From Doryteuthis pealeii (lineage: Eukaryota; Mollusca; Cephalopoda; Myopsida; Loliginidae), in assembly GCA_023376005.1 (NCBI GenBank), contig CM042152.1:82628969-82692968 (forward strand): 64,000 nt of DNA, in the 5' to 3' direction. How positions within the stretch are numbered: position 1 is the first letter of the stretch; each line of letters opens with the position of its first letter. Both the position numbers and the translations under genes were made by a program. The notes beneath the pieces are model-generated. The model did not search any database, was not told the origin of the DNA, and worked only from the letters and a program-made list of their open reading frames with translations. Below are positions 8,961 through 19,930 of the stretch, in pieces.

Positions 8961-11685
8961 TTATTTGTATCCAAAGTATGTATAACTTTGCCCATCCTTA
9001 TACATGTATGATTTTCCATAGAAAATTACGTTGCTCTACTTTTTCGCGCCAAAATGCTATAACTATGTCAACACAGATTGGGAATTTATTGGAAATTTAT
9101 TTAAAATGCAAAAAACGTACGTTATATGTAACAGAAATTTTTTTTAAACACATAAACTTGTTCTTTATATTAAACGTAAAAGAAAACGGTAAAAATATAA
9201 TTTTCCATCTTTTATTGACGTTTCAAATATTTTTAACAATTTACGCACTTATGAAAAGTCCTTAAATTGAGCATACCTAAAAAATATACTAGTTCCCATT
9301 TGAACAAAATTACGTAGACTTAAAAAGGTTCGCACAAAGAGAAAGAAATGTGACCAGCCGATACAAAATTATTTTCCTTACTCCTAGTTATTCAACAACA
9401 TATCTTAATAGTTAAAAATAAATTTTCAAAAAATGACATCAGAAGATGTATAAAAATACATCTAAGGTAGGTGGGTTGTCATCCTTGGTCTACGAGCCTC
9501 TCTTTGAATCAACCAATCACAGGCCCGCAAACTTTAGCGGCAAAATTGAAGATAGGATTTCTTCTGCTTTGGTCACCAGCCTTTATAGAAATCGAACGAG
9601 CAAAAATAGTAATTTCTTATATTCAGCAGAGAGAAACTGAGAGCCGTAGTTGGTACTCCGATAACTCACCAACCTCAAGGACTTTAGTTTAAGTGGACTG
9701 TATTATTATATTAATATAATTAACATTCCTGGAGACAAAACCTTCTTTGCTAGTGTTTCAAGCATATTTCTTGTTTGTGTATATATTAATACAAGTTATT
9801 TGAAATTCCATGTCAAGTTCATGTGTTTTCTGTAGCCATGTGCAAAAATTGCCAAGGGAGATAATAATTTTAAAAAATTCTCTAATTTTAAAGCAATTAC
9901 CAAAAATCGGGGAATTGTCCAATTTTAATGAAATTTTCACTAAATTATTTTTCAACGATTTAAATTTTTAACGATTAGTTTATTTCATTAAAAAAACATC
10001 GACAATTTTTTTTATCAATTCAAAATGGTGGGGGGTTGACCTCTGACCATTTGAAGAAAAAAAATTCCCGGTATCTAATTTTTCTTGAAAGATCATATCC
10101 TGAAGAATATATAGAAAAATGAAAAATAAAAGAATATAAATTCAATATCCTAAAAAAGTGATTTTAAAATTTGAAAGTTTTTTTCTAAAAACTCTAAAAT
10201 AATTAATATAGCATATCTTTTTTCGTGGTTTTAAAAACATTTTTTTTTCTTTTAATTGATGCAAAAAAATGTATCTTATCTAAGATAAATTGAGTTTTTT
10301 ACTATCTTAAAATTTTCAAGGTCAATTTTAAATGCCAGTCAATACCTATAACTAACTTAAAAATTTGACCAAAGATAGACCTCATCAAAACCTATCTAAA
10401 AATGTAAGTAAAAAAAATGTGCTATTATGTTCTGCATATTTTTCGAGATTTTTATATATTTGATATAAATTTTTGAAAATCTTCAATTTCAACTTTTTGG
10501 TCACACTTCCAAGAGAAAATATTTTTAAAGATATTGGATGAAAAATCCAATGTTTATGTTTTACTTCAAAATACCCGGATGTGAAAACATACGAGACAGT
10601 AAAAAATTGCACTTTGAGTCCACCATAGTTTTAGACTCAGCGGCGAAGGAAAATATCCCTTTTAAGGGAGATAAATCTTGAAAAAACATAGGAGTTATGT
10701 CCCCTGCTGAACATCACTAGTTTTCTGTCTTTAACTCTTGATTGCCTTACATTCGCGGCGTGAATCACTGCAGATGGTATTCATCCGAAAATTAGGCGGA
10801 GTGTCATAAATGTGGTTTGTGTTTTGTATTGCAAATCCGGAATAAAAAAACAATGCTTGAAACTGATTACTATTTACATTATGAATGTAATATAAGTATC
10901 GATATAATTATAACCCGAGGAAAAAAACGTCTATTTTGAGAATTTTTTGTTGATATATGCATTGAAGGCAGTTCAATATTTATTTTTGTAATTTTTGTAA
11001 AGGGCATTAATTCGGGGGAAAAATACGAGCCTATTTTTTTTTTGTAAACCATAAGGTTCTGAATTCTTCAGGTCGGTCGGTGATTGGTCGGATTTTTTTT
11101 TTTTTTTGGAACGAGGCTGATTTCCTGTTTAACAACCTTTTTTATGTATATCTGTGAAATTCCTTATTTTTCCGGCCTTGTGCCTTTCTTGTGCTTTTTT
11201 GCATTTTGTTACCCTTTTTATAGTTTGTTATACTTAGCATAAAGGACAAATTATGCAAGTCATTAGTTGTCCCCTATTTTTTTCACATAATAAACTTTGA
11301 ATTACACTATTGTCTCCTTTTTAAATTTCCTTTTGTTGTTTATTATTTTTTAGTTTGCCAATAGACATTTATTTTTCTACAGTATAGGGATTGGCCCCTA
11401 TATTTTTACGGCATATGGAATTGACCAAATTAAAATAATTAAGTTTTCTTAAATAACTAGTTTTACAATGGTATGTCATGAGTTTAGAATTAGGTAAACA
11501 AAAGAGAATCGAATGAATATTAGTTTAGAAATATTTTAGAAACAATAGAAACAATGGTTTAAATTCATCCGATAATTTATGTCACCAGAATTCCACAGAT
11601 ACCAAAATCATTCGATATTGCATCATTGCAAATCACCTGATATTTGAGGAATATTTTAGCTTAATGATCACAATAGACAATGACA
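8961..11685. other. Long AT-rich stretch, no gene
   Basis: Dominated by A/T runs. Short fragments around 9880-10120 resemble the arms of the palindrome at 51728-52151 and the block at 59960-60080 (CACTGAAAATTT-type and CCCTGATTTT-type motifs), suggesting very old foldback elements. A small sporadic frame at 9446-9690 has no recognisable domain. Confidence 0.4.
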
Positions 11686-11689
11686 AAAA

Positions 11690-12050
11690 GAGAATTATAA
11701 AAAGACCCGTTTAGCTGAAAGAAGAGGAGACACGGACAGTGAGGAGCTTTCGCTCTTCCTGACTCGACAGAGTTGGAGCAGATTCTCCTAACTCGACAGT
11801 GGGAACGTCCGAAAACATCAAATACGACTCAACAGGTCCGTCTATTTTTTCGTCTCCTATTTCTCTCTCTTTCTCGCTCAACAACAACAAATTTCAACTT
11901 TCAATCACAAGTTCCAATCACAGACAAAACTACTATCATGTTGACACAAGCAATCACACTAATATAAACACCATGTCACAGTTGTCACATACAACTATGC
12001 ACAGACGCAATCAGACTGCAACACCACTAAAAGAACAATGAAACTATATT
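11690..12050 (+). promoter_or_regulatory. Possible transcription start region (LTR-like)
   Basis: A TATA-like TTATAAAAAG near 11694 is followed about 30 bases on by purine-rich AGAAGAGGAGACACGG and a less AT-rich leader. This resembles the U3/R junction of an LTR or a TATA promoter, but no coding sequence follows and no second copy was found here. Confidence 0.25.
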
Positions 12051-12329
12051 AATTGTATTTATGTATATAAAGTTTGTTTCCTTTATCAATTTTGTCTTCT
12101 TCTTTTGTTACCTATGGAAACTACATTTCCGTAGTCCTTATAGATATAAATTGTGGGGACCCATAACTCGGATCCAACTCCACCAACCACACCCTCACCA
12201 AACAACCGGGTCCCTACAACAGGACGTAAAAGGACGGACATATATCCATTTAAATTTACACACTATTTTGATTACTCGTTTCATTATCTAAACTCGCATA
12301 TGTCAAAGTGACTTGCTGTTTTAGTTTTT

Positions 12330-12910
12330 TTTTTTTAACGGCATACCACGGTGGTCATTTAATGCCGACAGTTTTTAAATATTCGTAGCGATAGTTTGGA
12401 AAAAAATGTTAAACTTTTTTTTTTTTTGTAAACAAATTTTCTGTTTAACCCATAGATGGGACCCCTCCGGGTCAGAGTGGACCTGGGAGCAATAGTGATG
12501 AAGGGGTGCTTCACATACCCCAGACACCCGAAACAAGAACCTCACACATCAGATAAAGTTTAACGTCATTCCCAGGACATGAAGACCCTCAGCCACCGCC
12601 TTCTAGCACATATATGATAAAAAGGGTTGGAGGTTGCTATAAGGGCAATAGGGTCGGGACAATCATATAGATGCTAGGGCTTGACGTAACCAGCCGATTG
12701 ATCGGAGAGGGGCCTCTCCGACCGCCCGTCTAGCCTATGTAAGAACCTAAGAGGAGTATTGCATGTCATGGACTGCTCATCTACCAGGATTCTGTCCCTA
12801 AGCATAACAAGTCACCACCCACGACAAACAGGTGGCCCCATTGGGGTGGGGTTTTTTACTCCTCCGCAGAGGTGCAGCCGGTGTGTTCTAAAGCGCCAAG
12901 GCTGATTTGT
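12330..12910 (-). repeat. S1 family repeat, near full-length
   Basis: Reverse complement of the plus-strand S1 copy at 37793-38320. It shows the 5' CACCTCTGCGGAGG region, the block with GGGCGGTCGGAGAGGCC, GACCCGGAG, CCCATCTATGGGTTAAA, and the LINE-like 3' tail at its left end. It lacks a coherent reading frame. Confidence 0.75.
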
Positions 12911-12972
12911 TGTTTTAGTGTTATCTTTTTAGTGTTATTTTCGTGCATGACATAGTAGGGGAAGAGATGGGA

Positions 12973-13152
12973 AGCCTGCTAGTGTAATGGTTAGAATGTC
13001 CGCCTGTCAGCCTGACAGGTAGGGTTCGAATCACGCACAAAGCACTGTCCTGTCTATAGCTCTGCTGATGAGGCCTAATAGGCTGAAATGTACATATAGA
13101 GATCGACTTTTTCTCGATTTGTTTACGCTTTACATCTAAACCGATATGCACG
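12973..13152 (+). mobile_element. tRNA-derived SINE carrying a hammerhead ribozyme
   Basis: The head is tRNA-like: an A-box TAGTGTAATGGTTAGAATG, an anticodon-arm region CCGCCTGTCAGCC close to that of tRNA-Asp, and a B-box GGTTCGAATCA. The acceptor stem is not closed, so it is not a functional tRNA. A hammerhead fold follows within 30 bases. The 3' boundary is uncertain, and no clear target duplication was found. Confidence 0.65.
13060..13101 (+). ncRNA. Type I hammerhead ribozyme candidate
   Basis: All invariant core elements are present in order. CTGATGA (13065-13071) is followed by stem II at 13072-13084 (four Watson-Crick pairs GCCU/AGGC, a closing G-U pair, and loop AAU). GAA is then followed by a short stem III (AUG/CAU, 13088-13095), and the predicted cleavage site is after A13096. 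Stem I pairs CTCTG (13060-13064) with TAGAG (13097-13101). The self-complementary UGUACA in stem III resembles minimal hammerheads that act as dimers in retroelements and satellites. Activity is inferred only. Confidence 0.7.
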
Positions 13153-13266
13153 CCTAATTCATTTAATTATGATTAATTAATTAACAAATTAGGTATGACT
13201 TTAATTAAGCACATAATCTCCCAAAAATTGTCGGCCTTCGCCATTTCAAACATATTGTTTGTTCAC

Positions 13267-13269
<3 letters not shown>

Positions 13270-13327
<58 letters not shown>

Positions 13328-13328
13328 G
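13270..13328. repeat. (TA)n(GA)n compound microsatellite
   Basis: About 35 bases of TA pass directly into about 24 bases of GA. Confidence 0.97.
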
Positions 13329-13749
13329 GGGTAGAAAGAGGTCAATATGCAGCGCGTTGGGGGATATGACGCTGTCCGGAATATGACTTATAAGCCGTCA
13401 AATACGGTGCATTATTTTCAACTATTGCCTTTGTTTCGGTGTACGTATTACATCCCTTACTTGCCACAGTTCTGCCATATCGGCGCTAGGGGACACAAAA
13501 GGTAATTACCTCCCGTGTCCGCTAATGGCTACTAGGTGGCGTGGTCAAGTTGATATTTAAAAAAAGGAAGCACCAAAGTCAAACTCTCTCTCTTTCGATC
13601 TCGTCAATGTCTGAAAACAGACATTTCTGTCTATGGAAATCTTATCCTTTTAATTTTATCACATTATCATGGCATGTATGTTTTTCGGCCTACTTCAACT
13701 TATTTGAATCTCTTAAAAGTGTGTGTTGTTTACACACACTTTTAAGAGA

Positions 13750-14366
13750 TTTTTACTATGAAAATGCATTGGAAATGATTTTTACTATGAAAATGCATTG
13801 GAAATGATTTTTAGATGAAAATGCATTGGAAATGATATTTACTATAAAAATACATTGGAAATGATTTTTACTATAAAAATGCATTGGAAATGATTTTACT
13901 ATAAAAATGCATTGGACAATGATTTTTACTATGAAAATGCATCGGAAATGATTTTTACTATGAAAATGCATTGGAAATGATTTTTACTAGAAAAATGTAT
14001 TGGAAATGATTTTTACTATAAAAATGCATTGGAAGTGATTACTATAAAAATGCATTGGACAATGATTTTTACTATGAAAATGCATTGGATGCAATGATTT
14101 TTACTATAAAAATGCATTGGAATGATTTTACTATATGCAATGAAAATGCATCGGAAATGATTTTTACTATAAAAATGCATTGGACAATGATTTTTATTAT
14201 GAAAATGCATCGGAAATGATTTTTACTATAAAAATGCATTGGGCAATGATTTTTACTATGAAAATGCATTGGAAATGATTTTTACTATAAAAATGCATTG
14301 GAAGTGATTTATTACTATAAAAATGCATTGGAAATGATTTTTACTATAAAAATGCATTGGACAATG
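13750..14366 (+). repeat. 29-bp minisatellite array
   Basis: About 21 units of a consensus built from GAAAATGCATTGGAAATG and ATTTTTACTAT. Indel variants include inserted CA or GCA before ATG, and units shortened by several bases. The period is not a multiple of three, so the small frames across it are incidental. The last unit runs directly into the TGTAGCG LTR-like block. Confidence 0.95.
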
Positions 14367-14720
14367 GTGTAGCGATTGTCTGTCCCTACTGGGATGGGTT
14401 TGTGTCCAAAAGGGTTATCTTCTCTTACCGCGAAGGTTTCGCCAATAGGGGACACTACTGGCTGGATATTTAAACAGCAGTCCGGGAATTTCTCACTCAC
14501 TTTCTCTTGGTCTAGCACCCACAAAACATAGACTAGACGCGCGGTGTCTCTGTCCATTAAGACTCTCAGTAATTGACTCTCTTGTTCTTCATGAACACTT
14601 TCTTACTTCCAAAAGACTTTAGTCCTATCTGTTTTTGTATCTATGATATATATATCATTCTCCACGTTCTCAGACAATAAAGTCTGTATTTGTTATTATA
14701 TGTAACTCTTTGTTCGGATT
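14367..14720 (+). promoter_or_regulatory. LTR-like block starting TGTAGCG, copy 2
   Basis: Starts TGTAGCGATTGTCTGTCCC immediately after the minisatellite. It has a TATA-like ATATTTAAA near 14467, a pyrimidine initiator region, and an AATAAAG polyadenylation signal near 14680 followed by TGTATTTGTTATT. The promoter plus polyadenylation layout is what a solo LTR should show. The 3' terminus is not resolved. Confidence 0.4.
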
Positions 14721-14949
14721 AGTTTATGCATATATGCACCTACATTGGAAGGTTACTCTGAGCCTTTTAACCTATTTTAAGAACACATATCTTATTCTTA
14801 TAGGGGGGTTTGCCCTAGCAACCCCATATCGCATAGCACGCGATAGTATGTCTTTAGTAAGTCTTTATTCAGAAATGTTATTCTCTTACATAGACGTACT
14901 CTAAAGACACTGCGACCTTCACATAAGGGCATTTCCTCATACAAGATTT

Positions 14950-15316
14950 GTGTGAGACTACCTGTTCTGCGCTATGCACCTTCGATGCACGATGTCTAAA
15001 TCCCCAAACGTTGTGAAATTCTGCGCTGGCCGAGTTGAAGGGCACGAGTCAGAAACAGGCTCACAAGGATGAAAAACAAACAAACAACAACAACAAGTGT
15101 TTGTAAACAAGACGTGGATGGAAGAAGGGATGTGTGAGACTTCACTGTCTATCCAACTGGCTGCTACTGGCTATCCCTACTGGCGACCTTAACACCTCAA
15201 CGGCCCGGGTTCTAACTGACTTAGTGCTCGAGTTTAGCTGTATTTATGTGAAACTCTCCTTCCCCACCCATCTTCTCCGGACCACACAGATGGCCAGTAC
15301 TTAAATCGAATCCCCG
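14950..15316 (+). repeat. Dispersed repeat family R3, copy 2
   Basis: Same sequence as 722-1104 reversed and 38968-39140. It contains GAGACTACCTGTTCTGCGC, a direct mini-duplication (GCACCTTCGATGCACG), GGGCACGAGTCAGAAACAGG and a terminal GATGGCCAGTAC. No coding frame is shared by the three copies. Confidence 0.7.
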
Positions 15317-15439
15317 ACTTCTAGTCGTCATTAACTAGTGAAAAGGGGATAGACTCCCTAGCTGATTGGCTGATACCGACTTTAGGCCAACTCGACGACT
15401 TTACTTTTATATGTATGGTAGTAATAATTAATAACTAAT

Positions 15440-15530
15440 ATGACATCTCACATTATGTAATGGTTAGCAAGACCATCATTAGTGACTTCGATTCTCACTG
15501 GGTGCCCTATACTTTTGCTTTGTGAAACAT
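15440..15530 (+). repeat. tRNA-like SINE head
   Basis: An A-box-like TGTAATGGTTAGCAAG is followed by a B-box-like CTTCGATTCTCA and GGGTGCC. It resembles the heads at 35150-35612. There is no closed cloverleaf. Confidence 0.55.
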
Positions 15531-15565
15531 GTAAGTGACATTAACTCATGATGAACACTGTCCTA

Positions 15566-16205
15566 TCGGCTGAGCTGTAGAATACGCCGATTGAATCTCT
15601 GGAGAGGGATAAGACCCTACCACACAACCAATGGGGCTACCTGTTGGCCATGGATTGCGACCCGCTTAAGAACGGGATCCTGGTGGAGGAGTAGTCCATG
15701 ACATGCAATACTCCACTTCGGCCCTTACTTGGGGGCTAGACGGACGGGCGGAGAGGCCCCCCACCGATCAATCGGCTGGCCACATCAAGCCATAGTACCT
15801 ATATGATTGTCTCATCTATGGGTTGAATAGATAAAAAAAATGAGTTTAAAGAAATTAAAAAATAATTTAAAAAAGGTTTTTCAAAATAAAGAGAGTTTAA
15901 AAAATATCAAATACCCCAAAAAATGAATAAAAATGTCTTTGCCATAGAATAACACAACAAGGGTTGACATGCCGTAAAATCGGCTGGTCACATCAAGCCC
16001 TAGTACCTATATGATTGTGACGTCCATGGGTTAAATAGATTTAAAAAAATGGGTTTAAATAGTTAAAAAAATGAGTTTAAAAAAACGTTTTTCAGAATAA
16101 AGTATTTAAAAAGTATTGAATACCTAACAAAAATGAATAAAACAAAACAAAAAAGTCTTCGGTATAAAATAACCCAACAAGGGCTGAAATGCCGTAAAAT
16201 CCAGC
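15566..16205 (+). repeat. S1 family repeat with duplicated 3' tail
   Basis: The S1 5' part and middle are followed by two successive 3' tails, at about 15815-15980 and 15985-16205. Each tail contains a TGGGTT-plus-AATAG segment, AATAACCCAACAA or a close variant, and a GCCGTAAAAT end. The second tail repeats from the CGGCTGG...CATCAAGCC block, so the copy carries an internal tandem duplication. Confidence 0.7.
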
Positions 16206-16639
16206 CAACCAGCATCACGATGAACTACTGAAATCTATACTTGGAATATTGTAACACTTTCTTCCTTTAAGCTCCCTCCCACTCCCACTCTGCAATCATA
16301 TTGATTTTGTTAATCCACTCCGTAGCCAGCAGCAATTTTTCTCTATATATTCATAGTGACAGATTATTACTATAACAATATACACTAATGCTGTTTTACA
16401 GTGTTCAATACGATTTTGAAGTCATACACTGTTAACTTTCTATCAGGATAACAAGCTAAACAAACTCTATGCTGGTGTTCCTCGAAATATGACTTTCTTA
16501 AGGAAGGTAAGCAAAATTATTACTTTTATGTCAGAGATCCGTATTTTTATTTTATTTTATTTTATTCTATTTATTTATTTATTTATTTTGTATTTAAAAC
16601 AATTGTGTTTGTAATTTCCCATTCAGTCTAATCAATGTA

Positions 16640-17065
16640 CAGGGTGGTCCGAAAGTCTTGTCACCTCTACCACAATATAACTCCCAATTAATCAACTTTA
16701 ATTACATGAAATAAATCGCTGGAAATAAAAGAGAAAATTATATTATCATCATCATCATATATTATCATTAATGCTATTATATATATTATTAAAGCAAAAA
16801 TAACGAATGTTAAAATAATATGTAGGGATGACAAGACTTTCGGACCATCATCAGTTAATCAACTGTAATTACATGAAATAAACCACTGGAAATAAAATAG
16901 AAAATTATATCATTATCATCATATATTATCATTAATGCTATTATATATATTATTAAAACAAAAATAACGAATGTTAAAACAATATATAAGGGTGACAAGA
17001 CTTTCGGACCATTCAGACTTCTCAATGTACTGGTCCGAAAGTTTTGTCACCCCTTACCACAATAT
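16640..17065. mobile_element. Mariner-like MITE, one complete and two partial copies
   Basis: The terminus GGTCCGAAAGTCTTGTCACC at 16648 has its reverse complement at about 16833-16852. The enclosed AT-rich 205 bp has no coding capacity. A second unit shares the interior and the right terminus (to about 17008). A third left end begins at about 17033. The TACAGGGTGGTCCGAAAG start is typical of Tc1/mariner-type termini. The overlapping arrangement implies tandem or nested insertion. Confidence 0.65.
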
Positions 17066-17128
17066 AACTCCTAATTAATCAACTATATTTACATGAAATA
17101 AGCCGCTGAAAATAAAAATAAAAATTAT

Positions 17129-17530
17129 TATTATTATTATTTACTTTTGAGTTTTCACATCAGCGTTAGCTGATGGTCTTTCACTGGAGTCTGAGTGACA
17201 GCAAGTCTCCTCAGGTCTCCAGGACTCTTCTGAGTATTCTGTCAAATTGCAGCAGTGCAGTGTTCTGAATGGTTTCAATCCTTCCTCTGATTTCCAAACT
17301 TTCCAAACCCCTTTCCAATCCTTTTGGGACCGTTCCAAGTGCACCAACTACAATTGGTATCACTTTCATATTCCATAACTTTTTCAGTTCTCTGGCAAGG
17401 TCCAGATATTTGTCCATTTTTTCATTTTCCTTTAGCTTCACCCTGTGATCTGCTGGAACTGCAAAATCCACCAGTTGACAAGTTCTTTCTTTTTTGTTTA
17501 TCAACACTAGGTCTGGTCTTCTTGCTGGGA
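17129..17530 (-). pseudogene. LINE with restriction-like endonuclease, 3' end copy 1
   Basis: The minus-strand frame encodes the extreme C terminus. RRPDLVLINKKERTCQLVDF and the following AVPADHRVK form a PD-(D/E)xK nuclease signature. KYLDLARELKKLWNMKV, PIVVGALGTVPKG and GRIETIQNTALLQ follow. The 3' end runs into (AAT)n (ATT on the plus strand). Its 5' truncation at 17530 abuts the ATT tract that is the tail of the next copy. Families with this nuclease include the R4/Dong group, whose Dong member is known to insert into TAA repeats. Confidence 0.8.
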
Positions 17531-19030
17531 TTATTATTATTGTTATTATTATTTTCACTCCATTTGAGTTTTTTTTACATCAGCGTTAGCTAATGGTATT
17601 TCACTGGAGTCTGGATGACAACAAGTCTTCTCAGGTCTCCAGGATTCTTCTGAGTATTCTAGCCGATTGCAGCAATGCAGTAGTCTGTCTGGTATCAATT
17701 CTTCCTCTGATTTCCAGATTCTCCAATCTTTTTTCCCCAAGTTTATTGGGACCGTTCCAAGTGCACCAACTACAATTGCTATCACTTTCACTCTCATATT
17801 CCACAGCCTTTTCAATTCTCTGGCAAGGTCCAGGTATTTATCCATCTTTTCATTTTCGTTCAACTTCACCCTGTGATCTGCTGGGACTGCAAAGTCCATA
17901 AGTTGGCACGTTCTCTTTTTTCTTTCTTTTCTTTTTTGTTAATAAACACAAAGTCTGGTCTCCTGGCTGGGATGGGGTGATCCGTCTTTATCTCGAAGTC
18001 CCAGAGAACTTTATGCGTTTCATTCTCAAGAACAGATTCTTGTTTATGCATATAACATTTTGTTGTATGGTCAAAATTTAGTTTTTTGCATAATTCCCAG
18101 TGGATCACCTTCCCAACCCAGTCGTGCCTAGTTTTGTACTCCCGTTGTGCTAGTTTGCTACATTCGGTTAATACCTGGTCGTCTCTGTCACCGCACAGTC
18201 TACATTTACTGTTTGTTGTGTCTTATCTATTTTTGCTTTGATATAATTTGTTCTTATGGCATTATTTTGTGCAGCAATTATTATCGATTCAGTTTCTCTC
18301 TTGAGGTTTCCTCTTCTTAACCATGTCCAAGTCTTTTATTTGCAACCTCTCCGATTTGTCGTTTAAAGGGCCAATATAATTGTTTTTATTCTCATCTTAG
18401 TTTTCGTTGTTTTTCTGTTTGTCCATATATTACATCTGCTGTTGTTGGCTGCCATAAGTAACCTTTCTTTGATCTTTTTTATGTATTATTCGAGTCCTTG
18501 GATTGTGGCCTCTACACAGTCCTCTATGTTGTCAAGACCTCTTCCACCTTCATTTCTTGATACATATAGCCTATCTCTATCATCTCTTGGGTGTAGAGCC
18601 TTGTGCATTGTAATTAATTTCCTAGTCATTTGGTTGATCTGAGTTCTTCCTTTGTCCATTTTAAGAATGGCCCAGAGTATCTTATAACGGGGACGGCTCA
18701 GGTATTTATTCCTTTGATAAAATTTCTGCTGTTGAGCTTGGTTTCTAAGAGCTTTCTTCTTCTTCTTCTGAGGTATTCTTTTTTTAAAACTTTTCTCTTC
18801 ATCTTTATTTGTTTGATAATGTCTGCTTCTAAAAGTCCTAAGTATTTGTAACTTTTTTTTCTTCCCTCAAGTGATTTTATAGTCTCCTGATTTGGTAGTT
18901 GTATTCCGTCCATTAAGCACAGCACATTTTTCTATTCCGAATTCCATTCCTATATCTTGGCTATACAGTCTAATGGTTTGTACCAGGGTTTCTACTTTTC
19001 ATTTTTCATTTTTTGCAATTACATTGTACA
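17531..19030 (-). pseudogene. LINE with restriction-like endonuclease, longer copy 2
   Basis: Starting from the right on the minus strand, the frame runs through GMEFGIEKCAVLNG-like RT thumb sequence. It then has LPNQETIKSLEGRKKSYKYL, GPFLKWTKEELRSTNQ with ALHPRDDRDRLYVSRNEGGRG, a cysteine/histidine-poor linker, WELCKKLNFDHTTKCYMHK, and the PD-(D/E)xK segment (PARRPDFVFINKK, then AVPADHRVKL). It ends in an ATT tract at 17531-17556. Stops and frameshifts (for example in the A-rich stretch near 17920) show it is dead. The 5' end is truncated near 19030, upstream of the RT catalytic motifs. Confidence 0.8.
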
Positions 19031-19069
19031 TAAGGTGATTTATTTTTTTCCTGTGAGTTAGGGAATATA

Positions 19070-19200
19070 AAGTGAGTAACAATATAAAGTCCTTCCTGTG
19101 TGTAAAGTTGAGTTTGGGGGACTTACCGGCGTGTTGGTAAAGATATCTGGTATTTTAAGGTGATTTCTTGGAGAGGTTTTCAAGTCGCTGCCTCGTCGGA
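19070..19200 (+). repeat. Dispersed repeat R5, 5' fragment
   Basis: The block AATATAAAGTCCTTCCTGTG, followed by AAGTTGAGTTTGGGGGACTTACCGG and TTAAGGTGATTTCTTGGAG, matches 24612-24870 and 39332-39580. The copies share TATATAAAG-like and CACTCACTCTATATACAGG segments, suggesting an LTR or other TE regulatory end. Confidence 0.65.
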
Positions 19201-19349
19201 TTCAGTGTTAGGGGAGGATAACCCATTTTTCCTAGTCGCTAAAGTTGATTTCCAGTATAAATAGAAGATACATGATATTTCTAATTCAATCATTAGAAGA
19301 AAAAAAAGTCAAAGTAAAACTGTATTCATTTCATTTATTTGGTTTGTTT

Positions 19350-19930
19350 TGTTTTACGGTACATCAACCTCAGTGGGTCATTTAATGCCGATAAAGTTTT
19401 GAAATAAATCAATTCTTAATGGATAATACAATTTTTTTTATAAATACATTTTTCTATTTAACCCATAGATGGGACCCTAACAGGTACTACCACTCCGGGT
19501 CAGAGTGGACCAGGGAGCAATAGTGATGAAGGGGTGCTCCACATTCCCCAAACCTCCAAAACTGGAACCTCACCATCAGATAGAGTTTAACGTCATTCCC
19601 AGGACATGTAGACCCGCAGCCACCGCCTTCTAGCACCCATATGATAAAAAGGGGTTGGGGGTTGCCATAAGGGCAACAGGGTTGGGAAAGTCATATAGGT
19701 GCTAGGGCTTGACGTGACCAGCCGATTGATCGGAGGGGGCCTCTCCGACCGCCCGTCTAGCCCAAGATAGGGCCAAAGTGGAGTATTGCATGACATGAAC
19801 TGCTCATCCACCTGGGCTCTATCCTTAAGCATCACGAGTCGCCACCCACGGCCAACAGGTGGCCCCATTGGGGGAGTCTTACCCCTCTGCAGAGGTGCAG
19901 TCGGTGCATTCTAACGCCCCAGCCGACAGG
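19350..19930 (-). repeat. S1 family repeat, near full-length
   Basis: Reverse complement of 37793-38320 with very high identity by eye, including the LINE-like tail at its left end (TACGGTACATCAACCTCAG, then GGGTCATTTAATGCCG). The enclosed 91-codon minus-strand frame at 19593-19868 is not conserved with stops in the other copies and is judged incidental. Confidence 0.8.

Noticed and set aside
12973..13040. Functional tRNA-Asp gene
   Set aside because: The A and B boxes are tRNA-like but the acceptor and anticodon stems do not close by eye, and a SINE body follows.
13756..14269. Several small MHFHSKNHF-type proteins
   Set aside because: The minisatellite period (29) is not a multiple of three, and the same words appear in several frames. 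These are incidental.
19593..19868. 91-codon minus-strand protein
   Set aside because: It lies wholly within an S1 repeat, and the other S1 copies interrupt the frame.
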